The translations under genes and the position numbers were made by a program. The notes beneath the pieces were generated by a model. That model was not told where the DNA came from. It did no database searches and saw only the letters and a program-made list of their open reading frames with translations. Below, in pieces: positions 25,735 to 33,600 of a DNA stretch of 64,000 nucleotides. Source of the DNA: an uncultured Peptococcaceae bacterium (GTDB lineage Bacteria; Bacillota; Peptococcia; Peptococcales; Peptococcaceae); NCBI GenBank assembly GCA_937976375.1, contig CALJRU010000018.1, positions 1 through 64,000 on the forward strand. The letters run 5' to 3'. Position 1 is the stretch's first letter, and each line of letters begins with the position of its first letter.

Positions 25735-25959
25735 TTACTTTTCCGGAACATCCACAGTTAGCATCATATGCGATAGTGGATATCTTAATTTAATGGCATG
25801 CGTTGGACAATCAATCGCACAAGCACGGCAATGCCAACATTCATCAGGGTACTTTACAACAATTTCTTTTTCCTTAGTCACCTTAATTACATCTAAGGGA
25901 CAAATCGTAGCACAATAACCACATTTAACACATTTTTCCCGATCAATAACAGGAGGCAT
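25735..25959 (-). CDS. 2[4Fe-4S] ferredoxin-type subunit of the flavoprotein
   Basis: A 74-residue protein with two cluster motifs: CVKCGYCATICP (residues ~10-21) and CWHCRACAIDCP (~41-52), the latter with the CWHCRAC pattern familiar from AprB-type subunits. It ends with a hydrophilic tail (LSHMMLTVDVPEK). It is the first gene of its cluster, 13 bases before the flavoprotein start, and presumably feeds electrons to the FAD subunit. The promoter and LysR-type box lie immediately upstream. Confidence 0.9.
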   Translation of the reverse strand: MPPVIDREKCVKCGYCATICPLDVIKVTKEKEIVVKYPDECWHCRACAIDCPTHAIKLRYPLSHMMLTVDVPEK

Positions 25960-25977
25960 AAAACAACACCCTTTCTT

Positions 25978-26006
25978 ATATAAGTATCATCAATCTTATC
26001 GATCAA
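25978..26006 (-). promoter_or_regulatory. Promoter of the ferredoxin-flavoprotein cluster
   Basis: Minus-strand -35 TTGATC (26001-26006), a 17-base spacer and -10 TTATAT (25978-25983). The next element upstream is an LTTR-like palindrome. Confidence 0.6.
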
Positions 26007-26021
26007 TCATTTCTTATGATT
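26005..26021. promoter_or_regulatory. LysR-type operator candidate
   Basis: AATCAT-N5-ATGATT is a perfect 6-5-6 palindrome fitting the LTTR T-N11-A (ATC-N9-GAT) pattern. It overlaps the edge of the -35 of the ferredoxin-flavoprotein promoter. Confidence 0.55.
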
Positions 26022-26610
26022 AAATTGTAATGCAATGACAGATTTATGTAAAATATCAGCTCTCTATTCGCATTATAGGGAACGCCTATATTATTACTCA
26101 TAACTTTGAAATGAAATACCTACACTATCAAATACCCTCTTTAAGGGTGTCTTTTCGTCTATTCATAGAACCAAAAAATGCTAACAATTAGATACATTTT
26201 TGACAAATGATACAATTCCGTTTCAAACATTTTCTGAATAAACAATAATTATATTTAAGGTATTAGTTGTTAAATGATCCAAACAATCTTATATAAAGCA
26301 AATTGACAGCTTATCGCAGTCGATACAAACTATAATGACCAGTTTTATTCAAACACTTAAATCAACAGGATACATTAGATCTGATATGCAATAATGATGT
26401 CAAGCTCAATGAAATGCTACTAAATTTATGATACATCTAATTCACCACCTCTATTCAAAACTGCATCTGAATGTGAATAGTACAAATATTAAAGGTATAA
26501 TCATACATATAAGATATGGAATGATTTCAAACACGTTTTCTTTGCATCTTCAATCTCATAATCTAAAATGATCAACACAAATATCTCAATAAACTTTCCC
26601 ATTTACAATA
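26022..26610. other. Non-coding AT-rich gap
   Basis: I see no credible coding frame, RNA gene or clear repeat here. A weak ACCCT/AGGGT hairpin occurs near 26130. The stretch separates the AT-rich catabolic block from the GC-richer molybdenum island. Confidence 0.5.
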
Positions 26611-26658
26611 AAAAGAAGGTTCACTTCCGATGTACGGATCGGAAGTGAACCTTCTTTT
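26611..26658. terminator. Very strong terminator of the leftward molybdenum operon
   Basis: A 21-bp perfect stem (26611-26631 with 26638-26658), 6-base loop GTACGG, A4 and T6 flanks. It ends the operon running from 36.3 to 26.7 kb. Confidence 0.9.
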
Positions 26659-26669
26659 TTAGATTAAAA

Positions 26670-27512
26670 CTAAGGTACCATAATCACTGCTGTGCCATGC
26701 AAGTCTGGTAATGGCAGCAAAAGCAACGGACCATGTTCTGTCTCATAGTCCCGCACAGCCTGTGCTACCCCTGGAAAACGCGGATTGGCGTAGTCGTGCA
26801 TCAGCAAGACACCTCCCTGTTTCATGCGCGGCATAAAATAGTGCAGCGCCGCCAGGGTTGGCGCGTAAAGATCGGCATCAATGCTCACCAGAGCGAAAGA
26901 TGTTTCAAGCGCTGCGGCTGTTTCAGGGAAGTGTCCTTGGTGCACCACAACTTGTGCAGGATAAGGCATGCGCGATACTACGGCGGCAACGGATGTATCG
27001 GAGAAATCCACCTTGCCTTGCTGCTGAAGCGGAGCCGTCTCGGCAGCAAGATCTGTCTCGGAAAAGCCGTCAAAGGTGTCAAAAAGATGCAGACGTCGTT
27101 CTGGAAAAGCAGCGTTTAATTGCCAGGCAAAATCGCCCTGATACACGCCCACTTCTGCCAGATCTCCTTTCACATGACTGAGCCGCGGCAATAACGCTTG
27201 CAAGGTTGCAGCACGCAGATCAACATGCGCAGCAAGATCACAAAGCGCCACCACTTGACCGGTGTATCCTAAAGCGCGTGCTTGCCGCTGCAATTCCTGG
27301 CTGCGTGCACGGCCTGCCACTCCAATGAAAACAATGTCCGGCAGCAAAGCAAGCGCTGTTTCCACGGCATAGACAGGAACTGCTGCTTGCGGGTTATGGC
27401 TGGCTGGGTTGTTGTCGCCATAGGCCAGAAGGCGGATATTGTTTTTATTCAATAAGGCGGCAAGGCGCCGACCCATTTGGCCAGCGCCTAAGATAACGGC
27501 GGTTTTCATCGT
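26670..27512 (-). CDS. Rossmann domain fused to TylF-like methyltransferase domain
   Basis: A 280-residue two-part protein. Residues ~1-100 are a nucleotide-binding Rossmann fold (AVILGAGQMGRRLAALLNK) resembling the N-terminus of sugar-modifying dehydratase/PglD-like proteins. Residues ~110-275 are a class I SAM methyltransferase of the TylF/macrocin-O-methyltransferase family, with AEVGVYQGDFAWQLNAAFP, LHLFDTFDGFSETD and FALVSIDADLYAP, then GGVLLMHDY (metal-binding Asp/His). The ATG at 27512 follows AAGGAGGCATCACG; the frame beyond it overlaps the CoA-ligase gene. It is the last gene of the oxidoreductase operon. A methylated small-molecule product is implied but unidentified. Confidence 0.75.
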   Translation of the reverse strand, partial: TMKTAVILGAGQMGRRLAALLNKNNIRLLAYGDNNPASHNPQAAVPVYAVETALALLPDIVFIGVAGRARSQELQRQARALGYTGQVVALCDLAAHVDLRAATLQALLPRLSHVKGDLAEVGVYQGDFAWQLNAAFPERRLHLFDTFDGFSETDLAAETAPLQQQGKVDFSDTSVAAVVSRMPYPAQVVVHQGHFPETAAALETSFALVSIDADLYAPTLAALHYFMPRMKQGGVLLMHDYANPRFPGVAQAVRDYETEHGPLLLLPLPDLHGTAVIMVP

Positions 27513-28714
27513 GATGCCTCCTTTATAAGAAGTTTGCGTTTGCCCGGATAAAGGGCGGTATGCTGCCCATCGCAAAGACTGCTGGTGACTTTTATGGCTG
27601 GATAAACGGCCTTGGCACGATGATACAGGGCTTCGGTGCAGTCTTTTTTGCACAAGGCTTGAATATGAAGCGTATCACTGGTGCGTTCGACACAAGTGTC
27701 AATCACCTCTGGCAGCGTAAAAAGGGCATCGTCGAGGGCATAGAGCAGTTTGCCATCCCCACCAATGCGAAATGGCTGTGCAATGCGCTTAGTAACACTC
27801 TGGCAAGGGCAGGAATCCGCAAGGATGTGTGTGCGATCACCAGTGCGATAACGAATCAACGGCATGGCTGTCATGCCAATGGTGGTGATCACCAGCTCGC
27901 CTTCCTGCCCATCGGGCAGCGGACGGCCAGCGTCGTCAACAATTTCTGCAATGATGTGATTTTCACGCACATGCATGCCTTGAAAGGCCTGGCAAGTGAT
28001 GGCACCACCCAAGCACATTTCTCGGGAGCCATAATGCGGATAAAGTGCAAATTGCTCGGAAAGAATGTCAAACACGCCTTTCGGACAGGCATCGCCGGAA
28101 ATCAGCGCCCGCGTCACACTCAAGGCCTCCCCCATGTAACGCGCCAGGCTGAGAAGCGGCACTGGAAAGCCGATGTAACACTGCGGCTTGTGTGCAAGCA
28201 CCAAGGCGCTCAATTCAGCATAGGTTTTACCCCAGCCTGCACACAGAGGATGCGCGCCTATTTTTTCAACAGCTTGTTTGATCAAATCACCCAAGCCCAA
28301 AGCACCCGAAAAAGGCATGGTAATAAGCACCGTATCTCCGGGCTGAGCCATTTCGCTGATACCGGCAGCAAAAAAATGAATGGTGTTAGAAACATCTTCA
28401 GCGGTGTAAAAGACGCGTTTTGCCTGAGCAATGGTCCCAGATGTTTGATCGGTGATGATGCGTGCAACATCCCCTTGTGACGTTAAAAGATAACGCGATG
28501 GCTTGACGGCAAGATCCTCTGCCGTTGTGAAGGGCAGGTTGGCAAGATCTGCCAAAGTTTCGAGATGATCAGGAAACTGTGTCTGTCCGTGGGCTCGCAT
28601 GCGCTGAAGCACGTGGTTGAGCTTTCTCAGCTGAAGCTGTTCCAATGCCGATCGATCGAGGAAAGTCAAACCTTCCTGCTCCATGATATACGCATCGATG
28701 TGCGAACGTTTCAT
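27506..28714 (-). CDS. AMP-dependent CoA-ligase-like protein (DVU_1553-like)
   Basis: An adenylate-forming enzyme of the phenylacetate-CoA ligase branch, 402 residues. The P-loop-like TDQTSGTIAQAKRVFYT, the aromatic YPHYGSREMCLGG (A5-like) and IRYRTGDRTHIL (A7 Asp) are present, while the N-terminal ~70 residues are shorter than in PaaK. The C-terminal lid domain is compact. From memory it corresponds to the family named after Desulfovibrio DVU_1553, which accompanies molybdenum aldehyde oxidoreductases. Its start overlaps the radical SAM stop (ATGA) and its end overlaps the next gene, so expression is tightly coupled. The carboxylate it activates is unknown. Confidence 0.82.
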   Translation of the reverse strand: MKRSHIDAYIMEQEGLTFLDRSALEQLQLRKLNHVLQRMRAHGQTQFPDHLETLADLANLPFTTAEDLAVKPSRYLLTSQGDVARIITDQTSGTIAQAKRVFYTAEDVSNTIHFFAAGISEMAQPGDTVLITMPFSGALGLGDLIKQAVEKIGAHPLCAGWGKTYAELSALVLAHKPQCYIGFPVPLLSLARYMGEALSVTRALISGDACPKGVFDILSEQFALYPHYGSREMCLGGAITCQAFQGMHVRENHIIAEIVDDAGRPLPDGQEGELVITTIGMTAMPLIRYRTGDRTHILADSCPCQSVTKRIAQPFRIGGDGKLLYALDDALFTLPEVIDTCVERTSDTLHIQALCKKDCTEALYHRAKAVYPAIKVTSSLCDGQHTALYPGKRKLLIKEASR

Positions 28715-30027
28715 TTTCTATACAGCGCCTTTCCGTCAACATTAGTAAGATTGTAGGAACAAAATGGCACCATGCCATAGGCACTGTCAACTTCGCAAAT
28801 ATAACAGCGCTGCAGGCGCTCTAAATCCAAATTCCAGGCATCCTGAAACACCATGCCGGAAACGGTGAAGGTGTTTTCGACCACTTTCTGCAAAAATTCA
28901 TCCAAGGAAGAGGTCGCACTGTCATTGTCACAGCAGGAGACCTGGCCGCTCCATTGCTGCGCCACGGTGTCACGGGTTTCGCTGCTTTGGCAGCAGCAAC
29001 AGCCTTCACGCTTTGGCATGGCTTTTACACCCGATGCACTGCGTGTGTAGCTGGCGTGGAAGGAGCAATAAGGGCTTTCGGCGCCGCCGCCGGAAAAATC
29101 ACTGATCTTCATCATGCCTTGGGTCTGCGCTTCAATGCGGCGCAGTACCGCTGGAATGGTCAATCGGCTTTGATTTGGATCCATGCTGTTGCGTCCTAAA
29201 AACGACATTGGCTGGATATGCACACCACGCACATGAGGAGCATGGGCAAGTGCAAAGCGGATGATGTCACCCAAGACATGGTCGTTTACGCCTTTTGCCA
29301 CCGTTGGCACCAGCACCACCGGCAAGCCGGAACGTTTGCAATTGTCGATGGCCCGCAGTTTTATATCTTTCAGCGGACGTCCGCGCAGCACGCGATAAAT
29401 GTCATCGTCTAAGCCATCAAACTGCAAAAATACAGTCGATACCCCAGCCGCCGCTAAATAATCGGTATAGCCATCTTCTTCTGCCAGGCGGACGCCATTG
29501 GTGTTGAGTTGGAAAAACTGGAACCCCTTGTCCTTGCCCAATGCAATAATATCGGCCAGATCGTTTCTCACCGTCGGCTCTCCGCCGGACAACTGAATAT
29601 TATACGGACCGCCGTGCGCCATCAAATAATCGTAGGCACGGCCAATGTCTTCCAACGAAAGGTCCTTTTCTTCTTTTTCACCAGCAGAAGCAAAACACAC
29701 CGGGCACGTCAGATTGCAGCGGTTGGTCAATTCCAAAAGTGTACAGCAGGTCGCCTGTTTATGATTGGTGCATAAGCCGCAATCGTTTGGGCAGCCACGC
29801 GCTGCCTGCTTTGCAAAAGGCAGCACTGGCGGCGTATGATGATCTCGTGCAGCCCATTCGGCGTAGCTCGCCGCGTCGCCTTCCCAAATCAGAGTGCGCC
29901 ATGAGCCATGCTCTGGGCACGTTTTTTCCAAATAAATGAACCCATCTTCGCCGATCACTTTATCGGCAGGAAGTTGCTGCAGGCACACAGGGCATACACT
30001 GACCGTTTTTCCAATAACATTTGACAT
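28711..30027 (-). CDS. Radical SAM protein, TrsS-like (Cys form)
   Basis: A 438-residue radical SAM enzyme. An N-terminal rubredoxin-like region (CPVCLQQLP ... CPEHGSW, and CPNDCGLCTNHKQATCC) precedes the SAM cluster motif CNLTCPVC (Cx3CxxC) and the downstream GGEPTVRNDL motif. The overall plan resembles MJ0619-type tetraether/pterin methylating radical SAM proteins. A cluster of cysteines, REGCCCC, and a C-terminal CYICEVD add possible metal sites. In related families I recall that some of these cysteines are selenocysteine; here every one is Cys and no in-frame TGA occurs. It sits between the C-GCAxxG-C-C and CoA-ligase genes. The reaction is unknown. Confidence 0.85.
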   Translation of the reverse strand: MSNVIGKTVSVCPVCLQQLPADKVIGEDGFIYLEKTCPEHGSWRTLIWEGDAASYAEWAARDHHTPPVLPFAKQAARGCPNDCGLCTNHKQATCCTLLELTNRCNLTCPVCFASAGEKEEKDLSLEDIGRAYDYLMAHGGPYNIQLSGGEPTVRNDLADIIALGKDKGFQFFQLNTNGVRLAEEDGYTDYLAAAGVSTVFLQFDGLDDDIYRVLRGRPLKDIKLRAIDNCKRSGLPVVLVPTVAKGVNDHVLGDIIRFALAHAPHVRGVHIQPMSFLGRNSMDPNQSRLTIPAVLRRIEAQTQGMMKISDFSGGGAESPYCSFHASYTRSASGVKAMPKREGCCCCQSSETRDTVAQQWSGQVSCCDNDSATSSLDEFLQKVVENTFTVSGMVFQDAWNLDLERLQRCYICEVDSAYGMVPFCSYNLTNVDGKALYRK

Positions 30028-30058
30028 GAATCCACACTCCTCTCACTTTCATGCGTGC

Positions 30059-30484
30059 TTACAGCATGGCGTGATCATCCAGCAGCGTCAAGCATTCCTC
30101 AAGGGTTGCCGCCATAACAATGGGACAGCGCTGGATCTTGTTGCGATTGTCGCCATCCAAAATCTGGTAACACTCTGTGCCGCCATAGTCTGCCGTGTAC
30201 TCTTTAAACCACTCGGTAAATTGCAGCGCCATCTCCCGATAATCGCCATGTGCAGTCTCATCATCGGCGCCTTTGGCTGCATAATAAGCAAGCAGGCAAG
30301 CGCCGCCGGTCAGGCAGCCGCATGTGTTCCCACTGCCGCCAATGCCGCCATTCAAACCTGCCAGAGCGCGTATCAAATCGGGATTGCTTTTTCCTTGGGC
30401 GTCAAGCACGAGACGCATCAAAATTTGTGCACAATCATATCCCTGCTCGTAAAGCGCCAGCATATCATCTAAATAATCGCTCAT
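30059..30484 (-). CDS. C-GCAxxG-C-C family protein (DVU_1555-like)
   Basis: A ~141-residue protein with the redox motif set of this family: Cys in GYDCAQIL, the CGCLTGGA motif (variant of C-GCAxxG), then ECYQIL and RCPIVMA cysteines. Family members are presumed small redox or electron-carrier proteins, sometimes with selenocysteine; here all are Cys. I prefer the ATG at 30484 because the longer frame to 30502 encodes its own ribosome site GAAAGGATG. It begins 4 bases after the methyltransferase stop. A paralogue is encoded at the far end of the divergent operon (44183-44587). Confidence 0.85.
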   Translation of the reverse strand: MSDYLDDMLALYEQGYDCAQILMRLVLDAQGKSNPDLIRALAGLNGGIGGSGNTCGCLTGGACLLAYYAAKGADDETAHGDYREMALQFTEWFKEYTADYGGTECYQILDGDNRNKIQRCPIVMAATLEECLTLLDDHAML

Positions 30485-30488
30485 CGGT

Positions 30489-30995
30489 TCACATCCTTTC
30501 ACAAATCATGAGAATATAGGACAGTCCTTTGCCGGTTGGCACGTTGTCTTCCTTCCACAATGCTTCTAAATAATAGGCTTTCCATTCCTCGCTGAGGTCT
30601 TCAATATGTCGGCAGGCAAAACCTGCTGCGCGAACATCGCCCAGTAAGGCCACAACATCGCTGCACACATCAGAAAATGCCAACTTTCCGCCTTTTTTAA
30701 GCATACGGGCCGCTTCTTTCAAAGCAAGTGGAACATCACCGCTGGCATAAAAGCTGCACTCACTGATGATGCCATCAAAACTTTCATCTGCATAAGGCGC
30801 ATGGAGGTAATCGCCGCTGGTCACATCTTGTGCAGGGTTTAAATCGATGCCTTCCGCTTCATAGCCCAAGGTTTTCAATAAGCGAACGGTTTGGCCATCG
30901 CCGGCACCCATATCGAGCACGCGCGCACCTGCAGGCAAAAATGACAGTTCCATGAGATAACGGCTGTGCGCCTCGCCGCCAACATGCCCGTTCAT
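30489..30995 (-). CDS. SAM-dependent methyltransferase, TrsM-like (DVU_1556-like)
   Basis: A 168-residue class I methyltransferase. Motif I is VLDMGAGDGQTVRLL (residues ~28-42), the acidic ribose contact EAEGIDLNP follows, and motif post-I/IV is FDGIISECSFYASGD. It lacks large insertions, so it is probably a small-molecule methyltransferase. Start ATG at 30995 overlaps the stop of the 72-residue redox protein (ATGA). Its placement between a redox protein, a radical SAM enzyme and a CoA ligase matches, as I recall, the DVU_1556/TrsM neighbourhood in Desulfovibrio. The substrate is not known. Confidence 0.85.
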   Translation of the reverse strand: MNGHVGGEAHSRYLMELSFLPAGARVLDMGAGDGQTVRLLKTLGYEAEGIDLNPAQDVTSGDYLHAPYADESFDGIISECSFYASGDVPLALKEAARMLKKGGKLAFSDVCSDVVALLGDVRAAGFACRHIEDLSEEWKAYYLEALWKEDNVPTGKGLSYILMICERM

Positions 30996-31210
30996 TTGTC
31001 CTCCAATGCTTTTTCTACCGAAAGCACTTTCCCGAGCGCCAGTTCTTCAGGCACATAAACGAACCCACAAACAGGACATACTGGCAACTCTACAGGAAAG
31101 CCATTGTCAAGATAGGTAAACTTGGCCTTGCCTTTTTCCAGCGGCACCCCACATTTTTTGCACATGAGCTTGCCCTCAGGGTCAATGGTGTAATAATTTT
31201 TTTCTGCCAT
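30992..31210 (-). CDS. Small CxxC redox protein (DVU_1557-like)
   Basis: A 72-residue protein with two CxxC pairs: MCKKCGVP (residues ~16-19) and CPVCGFVYVPEE (~46-49). This is a zinc-ribbon/rubredoxin-like arrangement, but the order Cx2C...Cx2C with GFVYVPE is more typical of a structural zinc or redox ribbon. It starts after GAGGAGGCTATC, 11 bases from the upstream gene, and overlaps the methyltransferase gene. It may be an electron carrier or thiol partner within the pathway. Confidence 0.8.
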   Translation of the reverse strand: MAEKNYYTIDPEGKLMCKKCGVPLEKGKAKFTYLDNGFPVELPVCPVCGFVYVPEELALGKVLSVEKALEDK

Positions 31211-31221
31211 GATAGCCTCCT

Positions 31222-33510
31222 CTATTCGCGCGGTGCGATCCCCATACGATGGCTATAAGCACCCACAACGAGATACCCGTTCTCTGTTTCTTTATATTTC
31301 ACCCAAATGGTGACATTGCCCAAACGGGCACGTGTAATAGAAATGCCGGTTTCTTCATCGAGAATCGCTTCATCAGTTTCGCGAAGCGCTGTCAGCACTT
31401 GCGCCACATCGCTTTTCAAAATCATGCGATCATCCATGATGTGCAGCGCTTCCGGTGTGTACTCAATATCAAAAGGAACATCCAACAAGGCAAAATCCTC
31501 CTTCCACAGCTCACTGAGAAGCTGTTGTTTTAAGCCAAGACGATTGTATCGTTTCTGGCTAATGTCCGGGCAATGATCGGCACTGGTTCCGTAGACAAGT
31601 TCCAGAATATGCATGGATTCCCGTCCCTGGCGTGCAAAACGATCACGACATGCCATGCAGTACGTCAAATACGGTGCATCTGACCGCGACAAACACATAT
31701 CTGTCATTTCATGAGCCACTTCACGATTGGCGTACTGTGTCAACCCGCCATAGCCGCAGCAAGGCGAAGCATCGCCATCATAAACTGTTGGCTGAATGTC
31801 ACAATGCAGTTGCTCTGCAAGATGACGGATGGACTGCTGCGTGGCTGCATCACCTCTGGCTCCGCAGCTGTCATGAAGGGCCACCACACGCGTCGCACCG
31901 TCAGCCGCACGATCCGGCAGGCCGATCTCCTCGAGCACCTGCCAAATGCCTATGGTTGGCGCGGACGCAAAGGCAGCCAGTGTTTTCTGACACGTTGGGC
32001 AGGCACATATGATGGTTGGATTGCCCAATGTCTGTAGAGCGTCTTTCAAAAGTGCCTGGGTTTTCTTGAACATTTCTGTTCTTCCTGCCCAATCTGCAAT
32101 GATGCCGCAACAGCCAAGAATCAACGCCACACCGCCATCCAATCGTTCACACAAGTCATTGTATGCAGCACGAACCGTCGCCGGCGCAATGGCCGACATT
32201 TGACAGCCCGGAAAGAACACATACTTACAGGTGTCATACCCCACCGCTGGACGCGCCAGGAAGGCTTCACTATTGGAAAACATCATATCCATCAGCGCAA
32301 ATTCGTGCGGTGCCAGAGGCATTTTCCCTGTTTCAACCATATTTTGCCGTGCTAAGTGACAAACCTCGGCCATGTCGAAGCCATTTGGGCACACCACCTT
32401 ACACTGACCACACAAGCTGCAGGCATTGATGGGTTTATTCATCACATGATCGCCCATGATGATGGACACATTATTGTAAATTTCTCGCGTGAGACTGCGC
32501 GGGAATTTTTTATAATGCTGCAAGTAAGGACATGCCTTGATGCATTCATCACAATGGCATTGAATACAGCGGGATGCTTCTCGTACGGCTTCTTCTTTCG
32601 TATAAATTTCCTGGCATACAACCTGATTGGTCGCTTCTACCCCATCAAGGGATGTAAACAGTCGCGTTGATACGGCGCCTTCTTCGCCGCGTGTATTGGA
32701 CGGATGCAGTTTCTGGGCAAGGCGATCCACCGTCAGCGCTGCTTTTTTGGCGCCAAAGGCGCTGTCCAGCACGCCATTTGTCGTGCCACACACCAAAGAT
32801 GCAGCTTCCAGATACATCAGCGCCTGATCGGGAACGGCTCCTGGCAGACAATCCTGAACAACCGCCATGCTGGCACATACTACATCGTTTTTTTGCTTGA
32901 GTGCATCCAATAAGGCTGGCGTCAGCTGTTCCTTAAAATGAAACTGAACATCCATCTTTGCCAGTGTATCCTGTGTATGCTGCACAGTCTCTGCGCTTGC
33001 GAAAGCAGTTCCCACAGATAACCACTCACTGGCGTCATTTTCTGCACAATAAACAGACAACGGATAATTTTTCTTTTCCAGTTCTCCTAAAAGAAAGAGC
33101 ACAAATAGGCCGCTGCCAACGATGGCTACGGTTTTTTTCTTTTTCATGCGCAAACCGCGGTGCATTTTCTCAGGGTTGCCATAGGTGATAATCGCCCGTT
33201 CCAAATGCCCGATCGCGATCCCCTCACCCAATTCATTGAGCTTGCAGGCATTTTCGCATGGTGCCTCACAGCCTTCCGCAAGAAGAGGGGGAAATGGCGT
33301 ATTTTTCGCATACAAAGCATATGCTTTGTCAAAGTCGTCTTTTGCAAGAGCGGCTAAAATATCTTTTATATCCAGTTTCAATGGACAGGCGGCATTACAA
33401 TAGGCTGGCTCTTCATGAATGCAAAGCTGTTCACGGGCTGCCAGTTCTTCTTTAGAAAACATTTGTTTTTGTCGATACACATGGGTTGACGCGCGTTCAT
33501 CAATCGTCAT
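31222..33510 (-). CDS. Dicluster-binding, CCG-domain redox protein
   Basis: A 762-residue iron-sulfur protein, probably the electron hub of the operon. Residues ~30-75 have a glutamate-synthase small-subunit-like Cys set (CNAACPLKLD ... CEAPCENACKL). Residues ~125-260 are a degenerate FAD/NAD Rossmann domain (TVAIVGSGLFVLFLLG) lacking the second conserved parts. Residues ~315-400 carry two [4Fe-4S] sites (CIQCHCDECIKACP and CSLCGQCKVVCP). Residues ~430-640 have two HdrB/GlpC-like CCG domains (GCCGI, CCGYGG). It resembles the family described as pyridine nucleotide-disulfide oxidoreductase/dicluster-binding. The start follows AAAGGGGGCG. It may transfer electrons from the molybdenum enzyme to a thiol/disulfide or ferredoxin pool. 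Confidence 0.85.
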   Translation of the reverse strand: MTIDERASTHVYRQKQMFSKEELAAREQLCIHEEPAYCNAACPLKLDIKDILAALAKDDFDKAYALYAKNTPFPPLLAEGCEAPCENACKLNELGEGIAIGHLERAIITYGNPEKMHRGLRMKKKKTVAIVGSGLFVLFLLGELEKKNYPLSVYCAENDASEWLSVGTAFASAETVQHTQDTLAKMDVQFHFKEQLTPALLDALKQKNDVVCASMAVVQDCLPGAVPDQALMYLEAASLVCGTTNGVLDSAFGAKKAALTVDRLAQKLHPSNTRGEEGAVSTRLFTSLDGVEATNQVVCQEIYTKEEAVREASRCIQCHCDECIKACPYLQHYKKFPRSLTREIYNNVSIIMGDHVMNKPINACSLCGQCKVVCPNGFDMAEVCHLARQNMVETGKMPLAPHEFALMDMMFSNSEAFLARPAVGYDTCKYVFFPGCQMSAIAPATVRAAYNDLCERLDGGVALILGCCGIIADWAGRTEMFKKTQALLKDALQTLGNPTIICACPTCQKTLAAFASAPTIGIWQVLEEIGLPDRAADGATRVVALHDSCGARGDAATQQSIRHLAEQLHCDIQPTVYDGDASPCCGYGGLTQYANREVAHEMTDMCLSRSDAPYLTYCMACRDRFARQGRESMHILELVYGTSADHCPDISQKRYNRLGLKQQLLSELWKEDFALLDVPFDIEYTPEALHIMDDRMILKSDVAQVLTALRETDEAILDEETGISITRARLGNVTIWVKYKETENGYLVVGAYSHRMGIAPRE

Positions 33511-33546
33511 TGGAAACGCCCCCTTTGCATAGATAATAAAGTGAAA

Positions 33547-33564
33547 GAGGCGGTTACCCGCCTC
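33547..33564 (-). terminator. Intercistronic hairpin after the oxidoreductase gene
   Basis: GAGGCGG/CCGCCTC (7 bp, loop of 4), followed on the minus strand by TTTCACTTT. It is likely a weak terminator that lowers expression of the downstream maturation genes relative to the oxidoreductase. Confidence 0.55.
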
Positions 33565-33600
33565 CTTCAGTGTATCACAGTTTATTTTTCAGTAAAATAT

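Noticed and set aside
24033..25959. Dissimilatory adenylylsulfate reductase aprAB
   Set aside because: The flavoprotein is shorter than AprA, the ferredoxin is far shorter than AprB, and no sat, qmo or dsr genes are adjacent.
26299..26335. Promoter TTGACA ... TATAAT in the 26.3-kb gap
   Set aside because: The hexamers are 22 bases apart, too far for a sigma-A promoter, and no gene follows.
27560..28480. 306-codon plus-strand frame in the CoA-ligase gene
   Set aside because: It opposes a gene that has motifs, coupled start and stop; no ribosome site.
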